From Verrucomicrobiota bacterium (GTDB lineage: Bacteria > Verrucomicrobiota > Verrucomicrobiia > Opitutales > Opitutaceae), in contig JAEYQF010000268.1 in the NCBI GenBank assembly GCA_023410155.1, positions 1-13,830 on the forward strand: a stretch of DNA of 13,830 nt, read 5' to 3'. Of this stretch, positions 7,608 through 13,829 are shown piece by piece (position 1 is the first letter of the stretch; the number at the start of each line of letters is the position of its first letter). Made by a program: the position numbers and the translations under genes. The notes beneath the pieces were generated by a model that was given only the letters and a program-made list of their open reading frames with translations, ran no database searches and was not told the origin of the DNA.

Positions 7608-7692
7608 GAGGCAAGACGCGGTGAGGGCACCGCGTCCCCATTTTCTTGAGACGGACAGCATGGAGCCGCGGCGCCCTCGCCGCGGCCCGTTT
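7608..7692 (+). repeat. Hairpin-pair repeat, copy 2 (REP doublet)
   Basis: Same layout and orientation as copy 1. R3 (7615-7641) has arms GACGCGGTG/CACCGCGTC, loop AGGG and tail CCCAT in place of TCCAT. An 18-nt spacer and inverted R4 (7660-7686, arms GCCGCGGCG/CGCCGCGGC, loop CCCT) follow. It lies 14 bases beyond the minus-strand YqhD stop codon, so R4 could also act as a 3'-end stabiliser or attenuator for that transcript. Stems are unchanged between copies; the substitutions fall in the spacer, the tail and the flanks. Confidence 0.92.
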
Positions 7693-7706
7693 GACTCAGA
7701 GGTAAC

Positions 7707-8867
7707 TTACGCCGCGAGTCGGAGGATCTCTTCGACTTTGGCGGGCGTGAGGTCGCCGCGTTCGCCGATGGCCGTGACGCCGCGGGAGGCGAGGCGCTTC
7801 GAGACTTCGGTCGCGACGCTCGCCGGCACATCGTAGTCGGACAGCTTTGTCTTGATGCCGATGCTCTCGTAGAAAGCGCGCGTCTTCGCGATGGCCGCGT
7901 CGATGCGTGCGTCCTCGGTGCCCTCGCGAATATCCCACACCCGCTCGGCGTATTGGAGGAGTTTCGCGCGTTTCGGGCCGCGCTGCACCTGCATGAGATT
8001 GGGCATGACGATCGCGAGCGTGCGCGCGTGATCGATGCCGTGAAGCGCCGTGAGCTCGTGCCCGATCGTGTGGGTGGCCCAGTCCTGCGGCACGCCGACG
8101 CCGATGACGCCATTGAGCGCGCAGGTCGCCGCCCAAACGAGATTCGCGCGCGCATCGTAGTCCGACGGGTTGGCCATGGTTTTCGGGCCCACGTCGATCA
8201 GCACGCGCAGGATCGACTCGGCGAAGCGATCCTGCACCGCCGCGTCAGCCGGATAGGTGAGGTATTGCTCGATCACATGGCAGAAGGTATCGCCGATGCC
8301 GTTCGCGATCTGCCGCGGGGGCAGCGAAAGGGTGGTCTCTGGATCCAGCACCGAAAATCTGGGGAACACCAATGGGCTGATGAAGGCCAGCTTCTCCTTG
8401 ATCGCGCGGCGCGAGATCACCGAAGCACCATTGGCTTCGGAGCCGGTGGCCGGCAAGGTGAGCACCGTGCCGATGGGGAGCGCAGCCGTGAGGTTGGCAC
8501 CCTGCGTCGTGAGGATTTCCCACGCGTCTTTGCCGGTGAACGGCACCGCCGCGGCAACGAGTTTCGCGCCGTCGAGCACGGAGCCGCCGCCGACGGCGAG
8601 AATCCAGTCCACCTTCTCCTTTCGGCAGAGCTCGACCGCCTTCATGAGCGTGTCGAAGTCCGGGTTGGCCTCGACGCCGAAGAACTCGAACACGGCGCGA
8701 GTGCCCAGGGCTTTCTTTACCTGATCGTAGACACCGTTTTGTTTGATGCTGCCGCCGCCAGCGAGAAGGAGCACGCGCGCCTGAGCGGGCAGCTCCCGGT
8801 CGACCTTGGCGATCTGGCCGCGGCCGAAATGAATCTTGGTGGGATTGAGGAACGTGAAGTTTTCCAT
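7707..8867 (-). CDS. yqhD: Iron-containing alcohol dehydrogenase, YqhD-like NADPH-dependent aldehyde reductase
   Basis: This 386-residue protein is one residue shorter than E. coli YqhD and follows it closely along its whole length. The N-terminal half carries the nucleotide-binding region, with AGGGSIK (36-42) and AVGGGSVLDG (91-100), followed by LTLPATGSEANGASVIS (136-152). The C-terminal helical half carries the metal site: Asp193 and His197 (GIGDTFCHVIEQY), His266 (WATHTIGHELTALHGIDHA) and His280. All four ligands are present. The family reduces short-chain and lipid-peroxidation-derived aldehydes with NADPH in the cytoplasm. The ATG at 8867 gives the standard 'MENFTFLNPTKIHFG' start. The gene is divergent from the phosphatidylserine decarboxylase gene and has a 17-bp inverted repeat in its leader; it looks like a single-gene transcript. 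Confidence 0.94.
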   Translation of the reverse strand: MENFTFLNPTKIHFGRGQIAKVDRELPAQARVLLLAGGGSIKQNGVYDQVKKALGTRAVFEFFGVEANPDFDTLMKAVELCRKEKVDWILAVGGGSVLDGAKLVAAAVPFTGKDAWEILTTQGANLTAALPIGTVLTLPATGSEANGASVISRRAIKEKLAFISPLVFPRFSVLDPETTLSLPPRQIANGIGDTFCHVIEQYLTYPADAAVQDRFAESILRVLIDVGPKTMANPSDYDARANLVWAATCALNGVIGVGVPQDWATHTIGHELTALHGIDHARTLAIVMPNLMQVQRGPKRAKLLQYAERVWDIREGTEDARIDAAIAKTRAFYESIGIKTKLSDYDVPASVATEVSKRLASRGVTAIGERGDLTPAKVEEILRLAA

Positions 8868-8884
8868 GGATGAAACACTGCTGC

Positions 8885-8901
8885 TCACGGCAGGGCCGTG
8901 A
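8885..8901. promoter_or_regulatory. 17-bp inverted repeat in the yqhD/psd divergent region, possible operator
   Basis: TCACGGC-AGG-GCCGTGA has perfect 7-bp arms and a 3-nt centre, 17 bp upstream of the yqhD ATG. It is in the 112-bp region between two divergent genes. A GCAGCTGC palindrome lies further along at 8916-8923, itself inside a GACGC/GCGTC inverted repeat (8913-8928). The size and symmetry fit a dimeric repressor or activator site, or a leader hairpin in the yqhD mRNA. No -35/-10 pair could be assigned with confidence. Confidence 0.4.
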
Positions 8902-8979
8902 CGCAAGCGGCTGACGCAGCTGCGCGTCGCAAGTTGCGCGTTGAGATTCCGATGTCTCTGGTCGAGTGTTTCCCCTCCC

Positions 8980-9900
8980 ATGCCTCCCGCGCCCATCCGC
9001 TACTACGATCGCTACCGCCGCACGACCGAGACCGAGCTGATCTTCGGGGAGGACTGGCTGCGTCTCGGCTACGAGAGCCCGTGGGGGCGATGGTTCGTGT
9101 GGCTCGTCGCCAAACGCGCGCTCTTCTCCTGGTGGTATGGCCGCAAGATGAACAAGCGTTTCAGCGCGCTGCAGATCCTGCCCTTCATCGCGAAATACAA
9201 CATCGACGCCGACGAGTTCGCCAAGTCCGCCTTCGATTACAAAACGTTCAACGAGTTCTTCTACCGCGCGCTGAAGCCCGAGGCGCGACCGATCTTCCCG
9301 GGCGAGCGCGTGGCCGTGTTTCCCGCCGACGGCCGTCACCTGGCCTTCGACAACATCGACACCGTCGAGGGCTTTTACGTCAAGGGCGCCAAGTTCACGC
9401 TCGCAGAGCTGCTCGGTGAAGATCACCTGCCGGACGAGCAACGCGTGCAGTCGCGCGCCTTCGCCGGTGGTGCCATGCTCATCTCGCGGCTCTGCCCGGT
9501 CGATTATCACCGTTTCCATTTTCCGGTGGCGGGCACCCCCGCCGAGTGGCGGCTGATCCAAGGCCCGCTTTACTCCGTCAGTCCGATCGCGCTCCGGCGG
9601 AAGATCCGCTATCTCGTCATGAACAAGCGCATGATCACGCTCATCGATTCGCCGATCTTCGGCTCGGTCGCGCAGATCGAGGTCGGTGCGACCAATGTCG
9701 GGAGCATCAAACAAGGCTTCGTGCCTGGCCGGGCCGTGGCGAAGGGCGAAGAGAAAGGGCTCTTCGCGTTCGGCGGCTCGTGCGTCATCACGCTCTTCCA
9801 ACAGGGCCGCATCCGCTTCGATGCCGACATCCTCGAGCAAAGCCGCGCCTTCGTCGAAACCTACGCTCGCATGGGCGACCGCCTCGGCGAGGCCGTCTGA
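8980..9900 (+). CDS. psd: Phosphatidylserine decarboxylase proenzyme
   Basis: This 306-residue protein is of the longer, clostridial/eukaryote-like PSD type rather than the short Asd type. It converts phosphatidylserine to phosphatidylethanolamine at the inner membrane, using a pyruvoyl group made by self-cleavage. The self-cleavage triad is visible: Asp117 (VFPADGRH), His177 (PVDYHRFHFPVAG) and Ser267 in FAFGGSCVITLF near the C-terminus. Cleavage between Gly266 and Ser267 would give a large beta and a small alpha chain. Other family blocks are FNEFFYRALKP and the SPI/Y-NKR region. The usual motif reads GST or GSS; here it reads GSC. The ATG at 8980 was chosen over in-frame TTG at 8941, because homology begins at PPAPIRYYDR. 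The gene stands alone, divergent from yqhD and followed by a tRNA. Confidence 0.92.
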   Translation: MPPAPIRYYDRYRRTTETELIFGEDWLRLGYESPWGRWFVWLVAKRALFSWWYGRKMNKRFSALQILPFIAKYNIDADEFAKSAFDYKTFNEFFYRALKPEARPIFPGERVAVFPADGRHLAFDNIDTVEGFYVKGAKFTLAELLGEDHLPDEQRVQSRAFAGGAMLISRLCPVDYHRFHFPVAGTPAEWRLIQGPLYSVSPIALRRKIRYLVMNKRMITLIDSPIFGSVAQIEVGATNVGSIKQGFVPGRAVAKGEEKGLFAFGGSCVITLFQQGRIRFDADILEQSRAFVETYARMGDRLGEAV

Positions 9901-10001
9901 CGATTGCGAAGGGAGGGGCGGATTCTGGAGGGGAGGAGCGCGCCGGTTTAGTCCTTGCGCCTTTCCTTCCGAAATCCGCAATTTGCAGTCCGCAGTTTAT
10001 T

Positions 10002-10085
10002 GCCCGGGTGGTGGAATGGCAGACACGACGGTCTTAGAAGCCGTTGCCGTAAGGCGTGCAGGTTCAAGTCCTGTCCCGGGCACCA
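10002..10085 (+). tRNA. tRNA-Leu (anticodon UAG), CCA encoded
   Basis: The acceptor stem GCCCGGG (10002-10008) pairs fully with CCCGGGC (10075-10081), followed by discriminator A and genomic CCA. The anticodon stem ACGGT/GCCGT encloses loop CTTAGAA, giving anticodon TAG (10035-10037), which reads CUA/CUG leucine codons. The long variable arm (TGCCGTAAGGCGT) is the class II hallmark of tRNA-Leu, and the T arm GCAGG-TTCAAGT-CCTGT closes with one G.U. It lies 101 bp after psd. No clear promoter or terminator could be assigned. Confidence 0.97.
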
Positions 10086-10157
10086 CGCCGGCGGGTATTC
10101 TGCGCGAAGTTTTCCTGACGGATTTGCCTTTCCGCGAGCCGCTACCACGCTCGCGTC

Positions 10158-10538
10158 ATGGTCAAAAAACTTCTGCACACCCGCATGCGGGTGAACGATC
10201 TGGAGCGCACCGTGAAGTTCTACGAAGAGGCGCTCGGGCTCAAGGTCTCCCGCCGCCACACCTCGCCCCGCGGCGCCCAACTTGTCTTCCTCGCGACGCC
10301 CAACAGCGACGAGGAGATCGAACTTTGCCAGATGCCCGGCGCTCCGAGCGTGTCCGTGCAACCTGACCTCGTGCACCTTGCCTTTGAAGTCGACGATCTC
10401 GCCGCCTACGAGACGGAGATCAGGAAAAAAGGCTACGCGCTCAGCGACGGGCCCACGCAGACGTCGAGCGGCTCGGTCATCGCGTTCATCGACGCGCCCG
10501 AGGGTTACGAGGTCGAGCTGATTCAACGCAGCAAGTGA
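10158..10538 (+). CDS. VOC-family protein, lactoylglutathione lyase (glyoxalase I)-like
   Basis: This 126-residue, two-module vicinal-oxygen-chelate protein is close to bacterial glyoxalase I in length and order. All four expected metal ligands can be placed: His7 (LLHTRMRVNDLERTVKFY), Glu55 (EEIELCQ), His73 (LVHLAFEVDD) and Glu120 (EGYEVELIQR). Glyoxalase I isomerises the methylglyoxal-glutathione hemithioacetal to S-lactoylglutathione in the cytoplasm. Other VOC enzymes share the fold, and verrucomicrobial thiols are uncertain, so the substrate assignment is moderate. The ATG at 10158 matches the family start. Its TGA overlaps the GTG start of the following membrane-protein gene (GTGA), so the two are translationally coupled. 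Confidence 0.85.
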   Translation: MVKKLLHTRMRVNDLERTVKFYEEALGLKVSRRHTSPRGAQLVFLATPNSDEEIELCQMPGAPSVSVQPDLVHLAFEVDDLAAYETEIRKKGYALSDGPTQTSSGSVIAFIDAPEGYEVELIQRSK

Positions 10539-11263
10539 ACGCCGCGGATCGCGAGCCCGAGAGCTGGCGTTCGGCTTGGCCCGATCTCGTAGCGTTTCTC
10601 GGCGGGCTCGCGATGGCGTGGGCGTTTGCGTGGCAGACCACGGATCTCGTCTGGAGCCTCTGGCTCTCCAGTCTTGTTGTCGGCTATGCGATTCTCGTCT
10701 GGAGCATATTTTCGCCCTTGCGTGAGTTCATCACCGGCGCGGCTCGCGACCCAGGTGATGCTTCGGCGCCGGTAGCGAAGGCCGGCGCCGCCGGTCTGCT
10801 CCTCTGCGGCTCCCTGTTTGGGTTGGCGTTCTTCACTGTGCACTTCGGCGGTTTCCATTTTGTGCACTCGGTGTTCCTGAATTCGTTCTTCCCAGTCGGA
10901 GCCGAGCCGCGTCCCGGCATGCCCTCGCTCGACATCTATCTTGAAGTGGTGCGCCGCTACTGGGCATTTCTCCCCGTTGCCTTTCTCGCCGAGCGCGCGG
11001 CGTTTCGCTGGAACGCTACGAACTCAACCAACGACACCGCTGTGACGCCGGCAGCGATCGCGCGGCGAAAAGGCAGAGCTTTTGGTGATGGCCTGATGGC
11101 GCCCTACAAGAACGTCATCCGCATGCACCTTCTGATTTTCTTCTTCGCCGGAGTGCACGCGATCGGAGCGGACAAATTTCTCGTCTATGCGGTCGTGTAT
11201 GCCGTCTATTTCTTCCCTTGGCGTCTGTGGAGACGTCCCGAGTCGCGCCCCAGAGCGGGGTGA
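10535..11263 (+). CDS. Multi-pass membrane protein, DUF6498-like
   Basis: This 242-residue protein has about six or seven hydrophobic segments (roughly 18-35, 40-60, 85-103, 104-120, 140-156, 195-212 and 215-232). The FFTVHFGGFHFVHSVF stretch with closely spaced His/Phe resembles DUF6498 membrane proteins; function unknown. The GTG start at 10535 overlaps the preceding glyoxalase-like gene by 4 bp. The first internal ATG would cut into the first membrane segment, so GTG is preferred. A hairpin-forming 25-mer (10765-10789) lies in the part encoding the loop between segments 2 and 3. The stop codon lies within a GC-rich inverted repeat (CGCCCC/GGGGTG, 11246-11262). It might act with the upstream gene, but no role follows from the sequence. 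Confidence 0.75.
   Translation: MNAADREPESWRSAWPDLVAFLGGLAMAWAFAWQTTDLVWSLWLSSLVVGYAILVWSIFSPLREFITGAARDPGDASAPVAKAGAAGLLLCGSLFGLAFFTVHFGGFHFVHSVFLNSFFPVGAEPRPGMPSLDIYLEVVRRYWAFLPVAFLAERAAFRWNATNSTNDTAVTPAAIARRKGRAFGDGLMAPYKNVIRMHLLIFFFAGVHAIGADKFLVYAVVYAVYFFPWRLWRRPESRPRAG
10765..10789. repeat. Perfect 8-bp inverted repeat inside a coding region
   Basis: GGCGCCGG (10765-10772) and CCGGCGCC (10782-10789) are perfect inverted arms around a 9-nt loop, TAGCGAAGG. They are inside the DUF6498-like gene, in a hydrophilic loop coding for an Ala/Gly/Lys-rich stretch. It might be a repeat inserted in frame, or only a result of GC-rich codons. Confidence 0.5.
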
Positions 11264-11273
11264 CTCGCGCCAA

Positions 11274-11349
11274 GATCCGGACACGGTCGTGCCTAAGTGC
11301 GGCACGACTCGCGAAGAAGTGAAGACCGAGCCTGGATACAGTCCGGATC
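11274..11349. repeat. Nested inverted repeats in a convergent intergenic region
   Basis: Outer arms GATCCGGAC (11274-11282) and GTCCGGATC (11341-11349) enclose an inner hairpin GTCGTGCC/GGCACGAC (11286-11293 and 11301-11308, 7-nt loop). The motif ACTCGCG recurs at 11263 and 11307. The 180-bp gap lies between the 3' ends of converging genes. No protein is convincingly encoded, and the composition suggests a structured or repeat element that may also end transcription. The precise borders are uncertain. Confidence 0.55.
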
Positions 11350-11405
11350 CTGTCGGGACACAGCTCGGATCGCGTCGAGACCGACGGCGGAAAGGGAGGA
11401 TGACC

Positions 11406-11426
11406 ACGTCAACCGCTAGTTGACGT
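11406..11426. terminator. Hairpin 18 bp past the DNA glycosylase stop codon
   Basis: ACGTCAAC (11406-11413) and GTTGACGT (11419-11426) form a perfect 8-bp stem with loop CGCTA. It lies 17 bases beyond the minus-strand glycosylase stop. There is no T-run on either strand, so it is at best a factor-dependent or bidirectional transcript-end structure; an operator-like palindrome is the alternative. Confidence 0.35.
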
Positions 11427-11443
11427 CGTAGTTTGGCGAGGCG

Positions 11444-12331
11444 TCAGGTGGAGCGGTGCGCGCGTTCGTAGGCGAAGAGGAATTGCTGGGCGAGTCCGGC
11501 GAGTGGGCCGAAGTGCACGCGGCCGAAATGCGCGATCTGCGCAGGCGGCCAGTTCTCGAGTCCATAGCGCGTTGCCATCGTGCGGATGATCCACACGTCG
11601 ACGGGAAACGCTTCGAGTTTATTGGCGCCGAAGAGCAGCACGCAGTCGGCGACTTTATCCCCAACCCCGGGGAGCGAGCAGAGCCGCGCTTTGGCGTCGG
11701 CATAGGGCAGTGCTTCCGTCTCCTCGAGCCAGCCGGGATTCGCCGCGAGAAACTTTGCAGTTTCGCTGATGTAGCGGGCGCGAAAGCCGAGCAGGCACTT
11801 GCGTAGTTCGGGTTCGGGCACGGCCGCGAGTTCGGCCCATGACGGCAGCCGGAAGACGCCGGCGGTGATTTCGGCGCCGTGATGTTTCGCGAGCAGCGCG
11901 ACCATTTGCTTGATCTGCACGATCTGTTTCGTGGCGCTGCAAAGGAAGCACAGGAGCGTCTCGCCAAAGGGCTGACGAAGGATGCGCAATCCGGGAAACT
12001 CGCTCCGGCAGCGCGCCAGGTGCGGATCGCTGCGCCACGGCAGCGAATCGGCGAGAGCGTCGGCTGCGCGATCGAGGTCGAGGTAGTGCAAGAGCGCCGC
12101 GGCGGTGGCCGCGGTGTTTCTTGCGAGCGCGGCCGGCGTGCACCATTCGACGCGATCTTTCACGGTGTGGCGGAGCCGCACGACGTGGCCGCCAAACACG
12201 CCGTGCCAGAGTCCGTCAGCGGAGTGCGTCCAGCGAAATGCCTGACCGCCGTCGAGGGTCTCGCGCAGCACGCGCGCAGTGGGTGTCCACGACGCCGGCA
12301 GCGGTTGCCAAGCGGACCAGGTTTCTCCCAT
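11444..12331 (-). CDS. OGG1-type 8-oxoguanine DNA glycosylase / AP lyase
   Basis: This 295-residue protein has an OGG N-terminal domain (about 15-110; TLDGGQAFRW at 26-34, the conserved 'L..GQ.FRW' block) followed by a HhH-GPD domain (about 120-290). The helix-hairpin-helix reads SLPGVGDKVADCVLLFG with the catalytic Lys226, and the activating aspartate is Asp245 in FPVDVWI, as in human OGG1 K249 and D268. It should excise 8-oxoguanine from DNA and nick by beta-elimination. The segment after FLCS reads ATKQI, where human OGG1 has SNNNI; those asparagines contact the estranged cytosine. The ATG at 12331 follows the exported-protein gene by 20 bp, suggesting co-transcription, although no functional link is apparent. 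Confidence 0.9.
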   Translation of the reverse strand: MGETWSAWQPLPASWTPTARVLRETLDGGQAFRWTHSADGLWHGVFGGHVVRLRHTVKDRVEWCTPAALARNTAATAAALLHYLDLDRAADALADSLPWRSDPHLARCRSEFPGLRILRQPFGETLLCFLCSATKQIVQIKQMVALLAKHHGAEITAGVFRLPSWAELAAVPEPELRKCLLGFRARYISETAKFLAANPGWLEETEALPYADAKARLCSLPGVGDKVADCVLLFGANKLEAFPVDVWIIRTMATRYGLENWPPAQIAHFGRVHFGPLAGLAQQFLFAYERAHRST

Positions 12332-12351
12332 GCGAGAGAGCCGCGCGGCGC

Positions 12352-12822
12352 TCAGTTGCCCGGATTGCTCCAGAGGAAGCTCTGGGCGGACGTCAGCGCG
12401 GTGCCATCGGGGCCGGTGAGCGTAAGGCGCCACGCGACAGGGTAAACGTCCTGGCCGGCCCAGTCGGTGCCGGTGACGCCGATCTGGAAGACCCGGGAGC
12501 CGCGGGGAATGTCCGCAGAAAGTGAATACACGCGCGGCTGGGGGCTGCCGGGCGAGACGATCTCGAGCTTGAACGTGGCGCCGGAGATGGCGGCATCCGT
12601 CTTGGTGCGCGTGAGGAAGTAGAAGCCTTCGCGGGATTCGGGCTGGGTGCGGAGGACGGTCTCGCGGCCGGTATTCTCCTGGTTGGTGAAATACTCCGAG
12701 ATGCGAACGAAGGACTCTTCGTCGCGCCAGCCCGGCCACACGCGGACGAACTCGACACCGGCGGCGCGCGCGGAGGCGACGAGAACGATGAGGCAGAGCA
12801 GGGTGGAGGAGACGAAGCGCAT
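12352..12822 (-). CDS. Small exported protein of unknown function
   Basis: This 156-residue protein begins MRFVSSTLLCLIVLVASARA-AG: a positive residue, a hydrophobic core and an AXA-type cleavage site after about residue 20-21, so it is probably secreted to the periplasm by Sec. No cysteine follows the site, so it is not an obvious lipoprotein. The mature part is about 135 residues, beta-rich in appearance (FVRVWPGWRDEESFVRISEYF, GATFKLEIVSP, AWRLTLTGPDG), suggesting a small beta-sandwich. No family was recognised. The ATG at 12822 is preferred over an in-frame TTG at 12858, because it places the signal peptide at the very N-terminus. It lies between a peptide-binding protein gene (44 bp upstream) and the DNA glycosylase gene (20 bp downstream). 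Confidence 0.8.
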   Translation of the reverse strand: MRFVSSTLLCLIVLVASARAAGVEFVRVWPGWRDEESFVRISEYFTNQENTGRETVLRTQPESREGFYFLTRTKTDAAISGATFKLEIVSPGSPQPRVYSLSADIPRGSRVFQIGVTGTDWAGQDVYPVAWRLTLTGPDGTALTSAQSFLWSNPGN

Positions 12823-12866
12823 GAGGGCGACGGTTGCGGGCTTCAGCGCGGTCGGCAAGAGCGGGC

Positions 12867-13829
12867 TTACGGGGCGGGGCGGAAGCGGACGAGCTGGTAG
12901 CGCCGCCAGGCGAGTTGCGAGGGGGGCCAGCCTTCGATGCGCGGGTCGAGGAGATAAGTGGCCGCGCCGTGGAAGACGGGCGCGATCGGTGCGGCTTCGA
13001 GCAGGCGGGCCTCGGCTTGCTGGAAGAGTTCCTCGCGGCGAGCGGCGTCAGCGAGCGGTTCGGCTTCGGCAACCAGGCGGTCGTAGTCGGGATCGGACCA
13101 GCCGGTCCAATTGTAGCCGCCGCCGCTGCGGAATAGTCCGAGGAAGTTTCCCGGATCAGGCACATCGGCGAGCCACGCGCCGAACGTGAGCGCGTAGTCG
13201 AGCGACTGTTGGTTTTGCAGCCAGATCTTCTGTTCGCTCTGCGAGAGGGTGATGTGCACGCCGAGTTCGCGTTGCCACGTGGCCTGCATGGCTTCGGCGA
13301 GTTTGGGTTGGATCTCGTCGTTGCGGCACTGGAGGTCGATGGCGGGAAAATCGCGTCCGTCGGGAAAACCCGCTTCGGCGAGCAGACGGCGCGCGGCTGC
13401 GAAATCAGTGTGCACTGCTGCGCGTGCGGTGTAGCCGCCGGTGTGGGGAGGCGTCAGCGCGGTGGCGGCGGTGCGGGTGCCCTGGAGCACGGTGCGCGCG
13501 AGCGTTTCGCGATCGATGCTGAGGGCGAAGGCGCGACGCACCCGAGCATCATCGAAGGGCGGACGCGTGGTGTTGAAGCGAAGGAAGTTTGCCTGCGAAA
13601 GCGGATCGATGCGGAGCTTGGACGGGTCACGTTCACGCCACCCGGCGACCTTGGCAGTCGGAAGCGTGAGCGTGGCGTGGACTTGGCCCGCGCGAAAATT
13701 GCGCTCGTCGACATCGGGATGGTCGGTGGGGAAAAACACGATCGACGAAATCGTGACGGATGACGCGTCGCGGAAATACGGGTTCTTTTCGACAACGATG
13801 CGCTGGTTGGGGGACCACTCTTTCAGTGT
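12867..13829 (-). CDS. OppA-like peptide-binding protein of an ABC transporter, C-terminal part (5' end outside window)
   Basis: The frame is open from the right edge of the window and gives 320 residues ending in TAA. It matches the solute-binding protein family 5 (SBP_bac_5) and looks most like oligopeptide-binding OppA. Blocks in order are LKEWSPNQRIVVEKNPYF, LRFNTTRPPFDDARVRRAFALSIDRETL, TPPHTGGY, an 'AARRLLAEAGFPDG' helix, YNWTGWSDPDYDRLVAEAEP and the C-terminal APIAPVFH. These proteins capture peptides in the periplasm for an Opp/Dpp permease. The signal peptide or lipobox and the first part of the fold lie beyond the window, as would the permease genes if present. It is the first visible gene of a minus-strand run with the exported protein and the DNA glycosylase. 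Confidence 0.92.
   Translation of the reverse strand, partial: TLKEWSPNQRIVVEKNPYFRDASSVTISSIVFFPTDHPDVDERNFRAGQVHATLTLPTAKVAGWRERDPSKLRIDPLSQANFLRFNTTRPPFDDARVRRAFALSIDRETLARTVLQGTRTAATALTPPHTGGYTARAAVHTDFAAARRLLAEAGFPDGRDFPAIDLQCRNDEIQPKLAEAMQATWQRELGVHITLSQSEQKIWLQNQQSLDYALTFGAWLADVPDPGNFLGLFRSGGGYNWTGWSDPDYDRLVAEAEPLADAARREELFQQAEARLLEAAPIAPVFHGAATYLLDPRIEGWPPSQLAWRRYQLVRFRPAP

Larger units (their letters stand above)
7028..7692 (-). mobile_element. RAYT/REP unit: Y1 transposase gene bounded by two direct hairpin-pair repeats
   Basis: A minus-strand REP-associated tyrosine transposase gene (7115-7579) lies between two ~84-bp direct repeats (7028-7110 and 7608-7692). Each repeat contains two inverted 27-nt hairpin elements. 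The arrangement matches the known REP/RAYT pairing, where a single-domain Y1 (IS200-like) transposase is flanked by the hairpin repeats it recognises. The unit sits between the 3' ends of the GH2 gene (plus) and the YqhD gene (minus), an extragenic site typical of REP sequences. The exact termini and any target sequence are not established. Confidence 0.75.

Noticed and set aside
7028..7692. A CRISPR array or attachment-site pair as explanation of the direct repeats
   Set aside because: There are only two copies ~500 bp apart with a transposase gene between them, and each has internal paired hairpins. No spacers, cas genes or integrase are present.
7115..8155. Extending the transposase upstream to 346 codons
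   Set aside because: The added residues read through the hairpin repeat and antiparallel frames of yqhD. RAYT similarity begins at the ATG at 7579.
8245..9981. A 578-codon minus-strand open frame opposite psd and running into yqhD
   Set aside because: It is antisense to a clear PSD gene with catalytic residues. Its translation is Arg/Asp/Glu-rich without domains, which is typical of GC-rich shadow frames.
9901..10001. A promoter for the tRNA (TTGCGC at 9955 with CAATTT about 18 bp later)
   Set aside because: The -10 match is poor and the spacing is marginal. It is too weak to list as a feature.
10086..10157. A prophage or island insertion at the tRNA-Leu 3' end
   Set aside because: No integrase gene, duplicated tRNA 3' end or change in composition is visible downstream; ordinary genes follow within 75 bp.
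11187..11423. A 78-codon plus-strand open frame in the convergent intergenic region
   Set aside because: It starts inside the membrane-protein gene, its codons follow the inverted repeats, and no start signal or protein family supports it.
11444..13165. Extending the DNA glycosylase upstream to a 573-codon product
   Set aside because: The extra N-terminal part is a Pro/Arg/Ser-rich out-of-frame reading of the exported-protein and peptide-binding-protein genes. Family homology begins right after the ATG at 12331.
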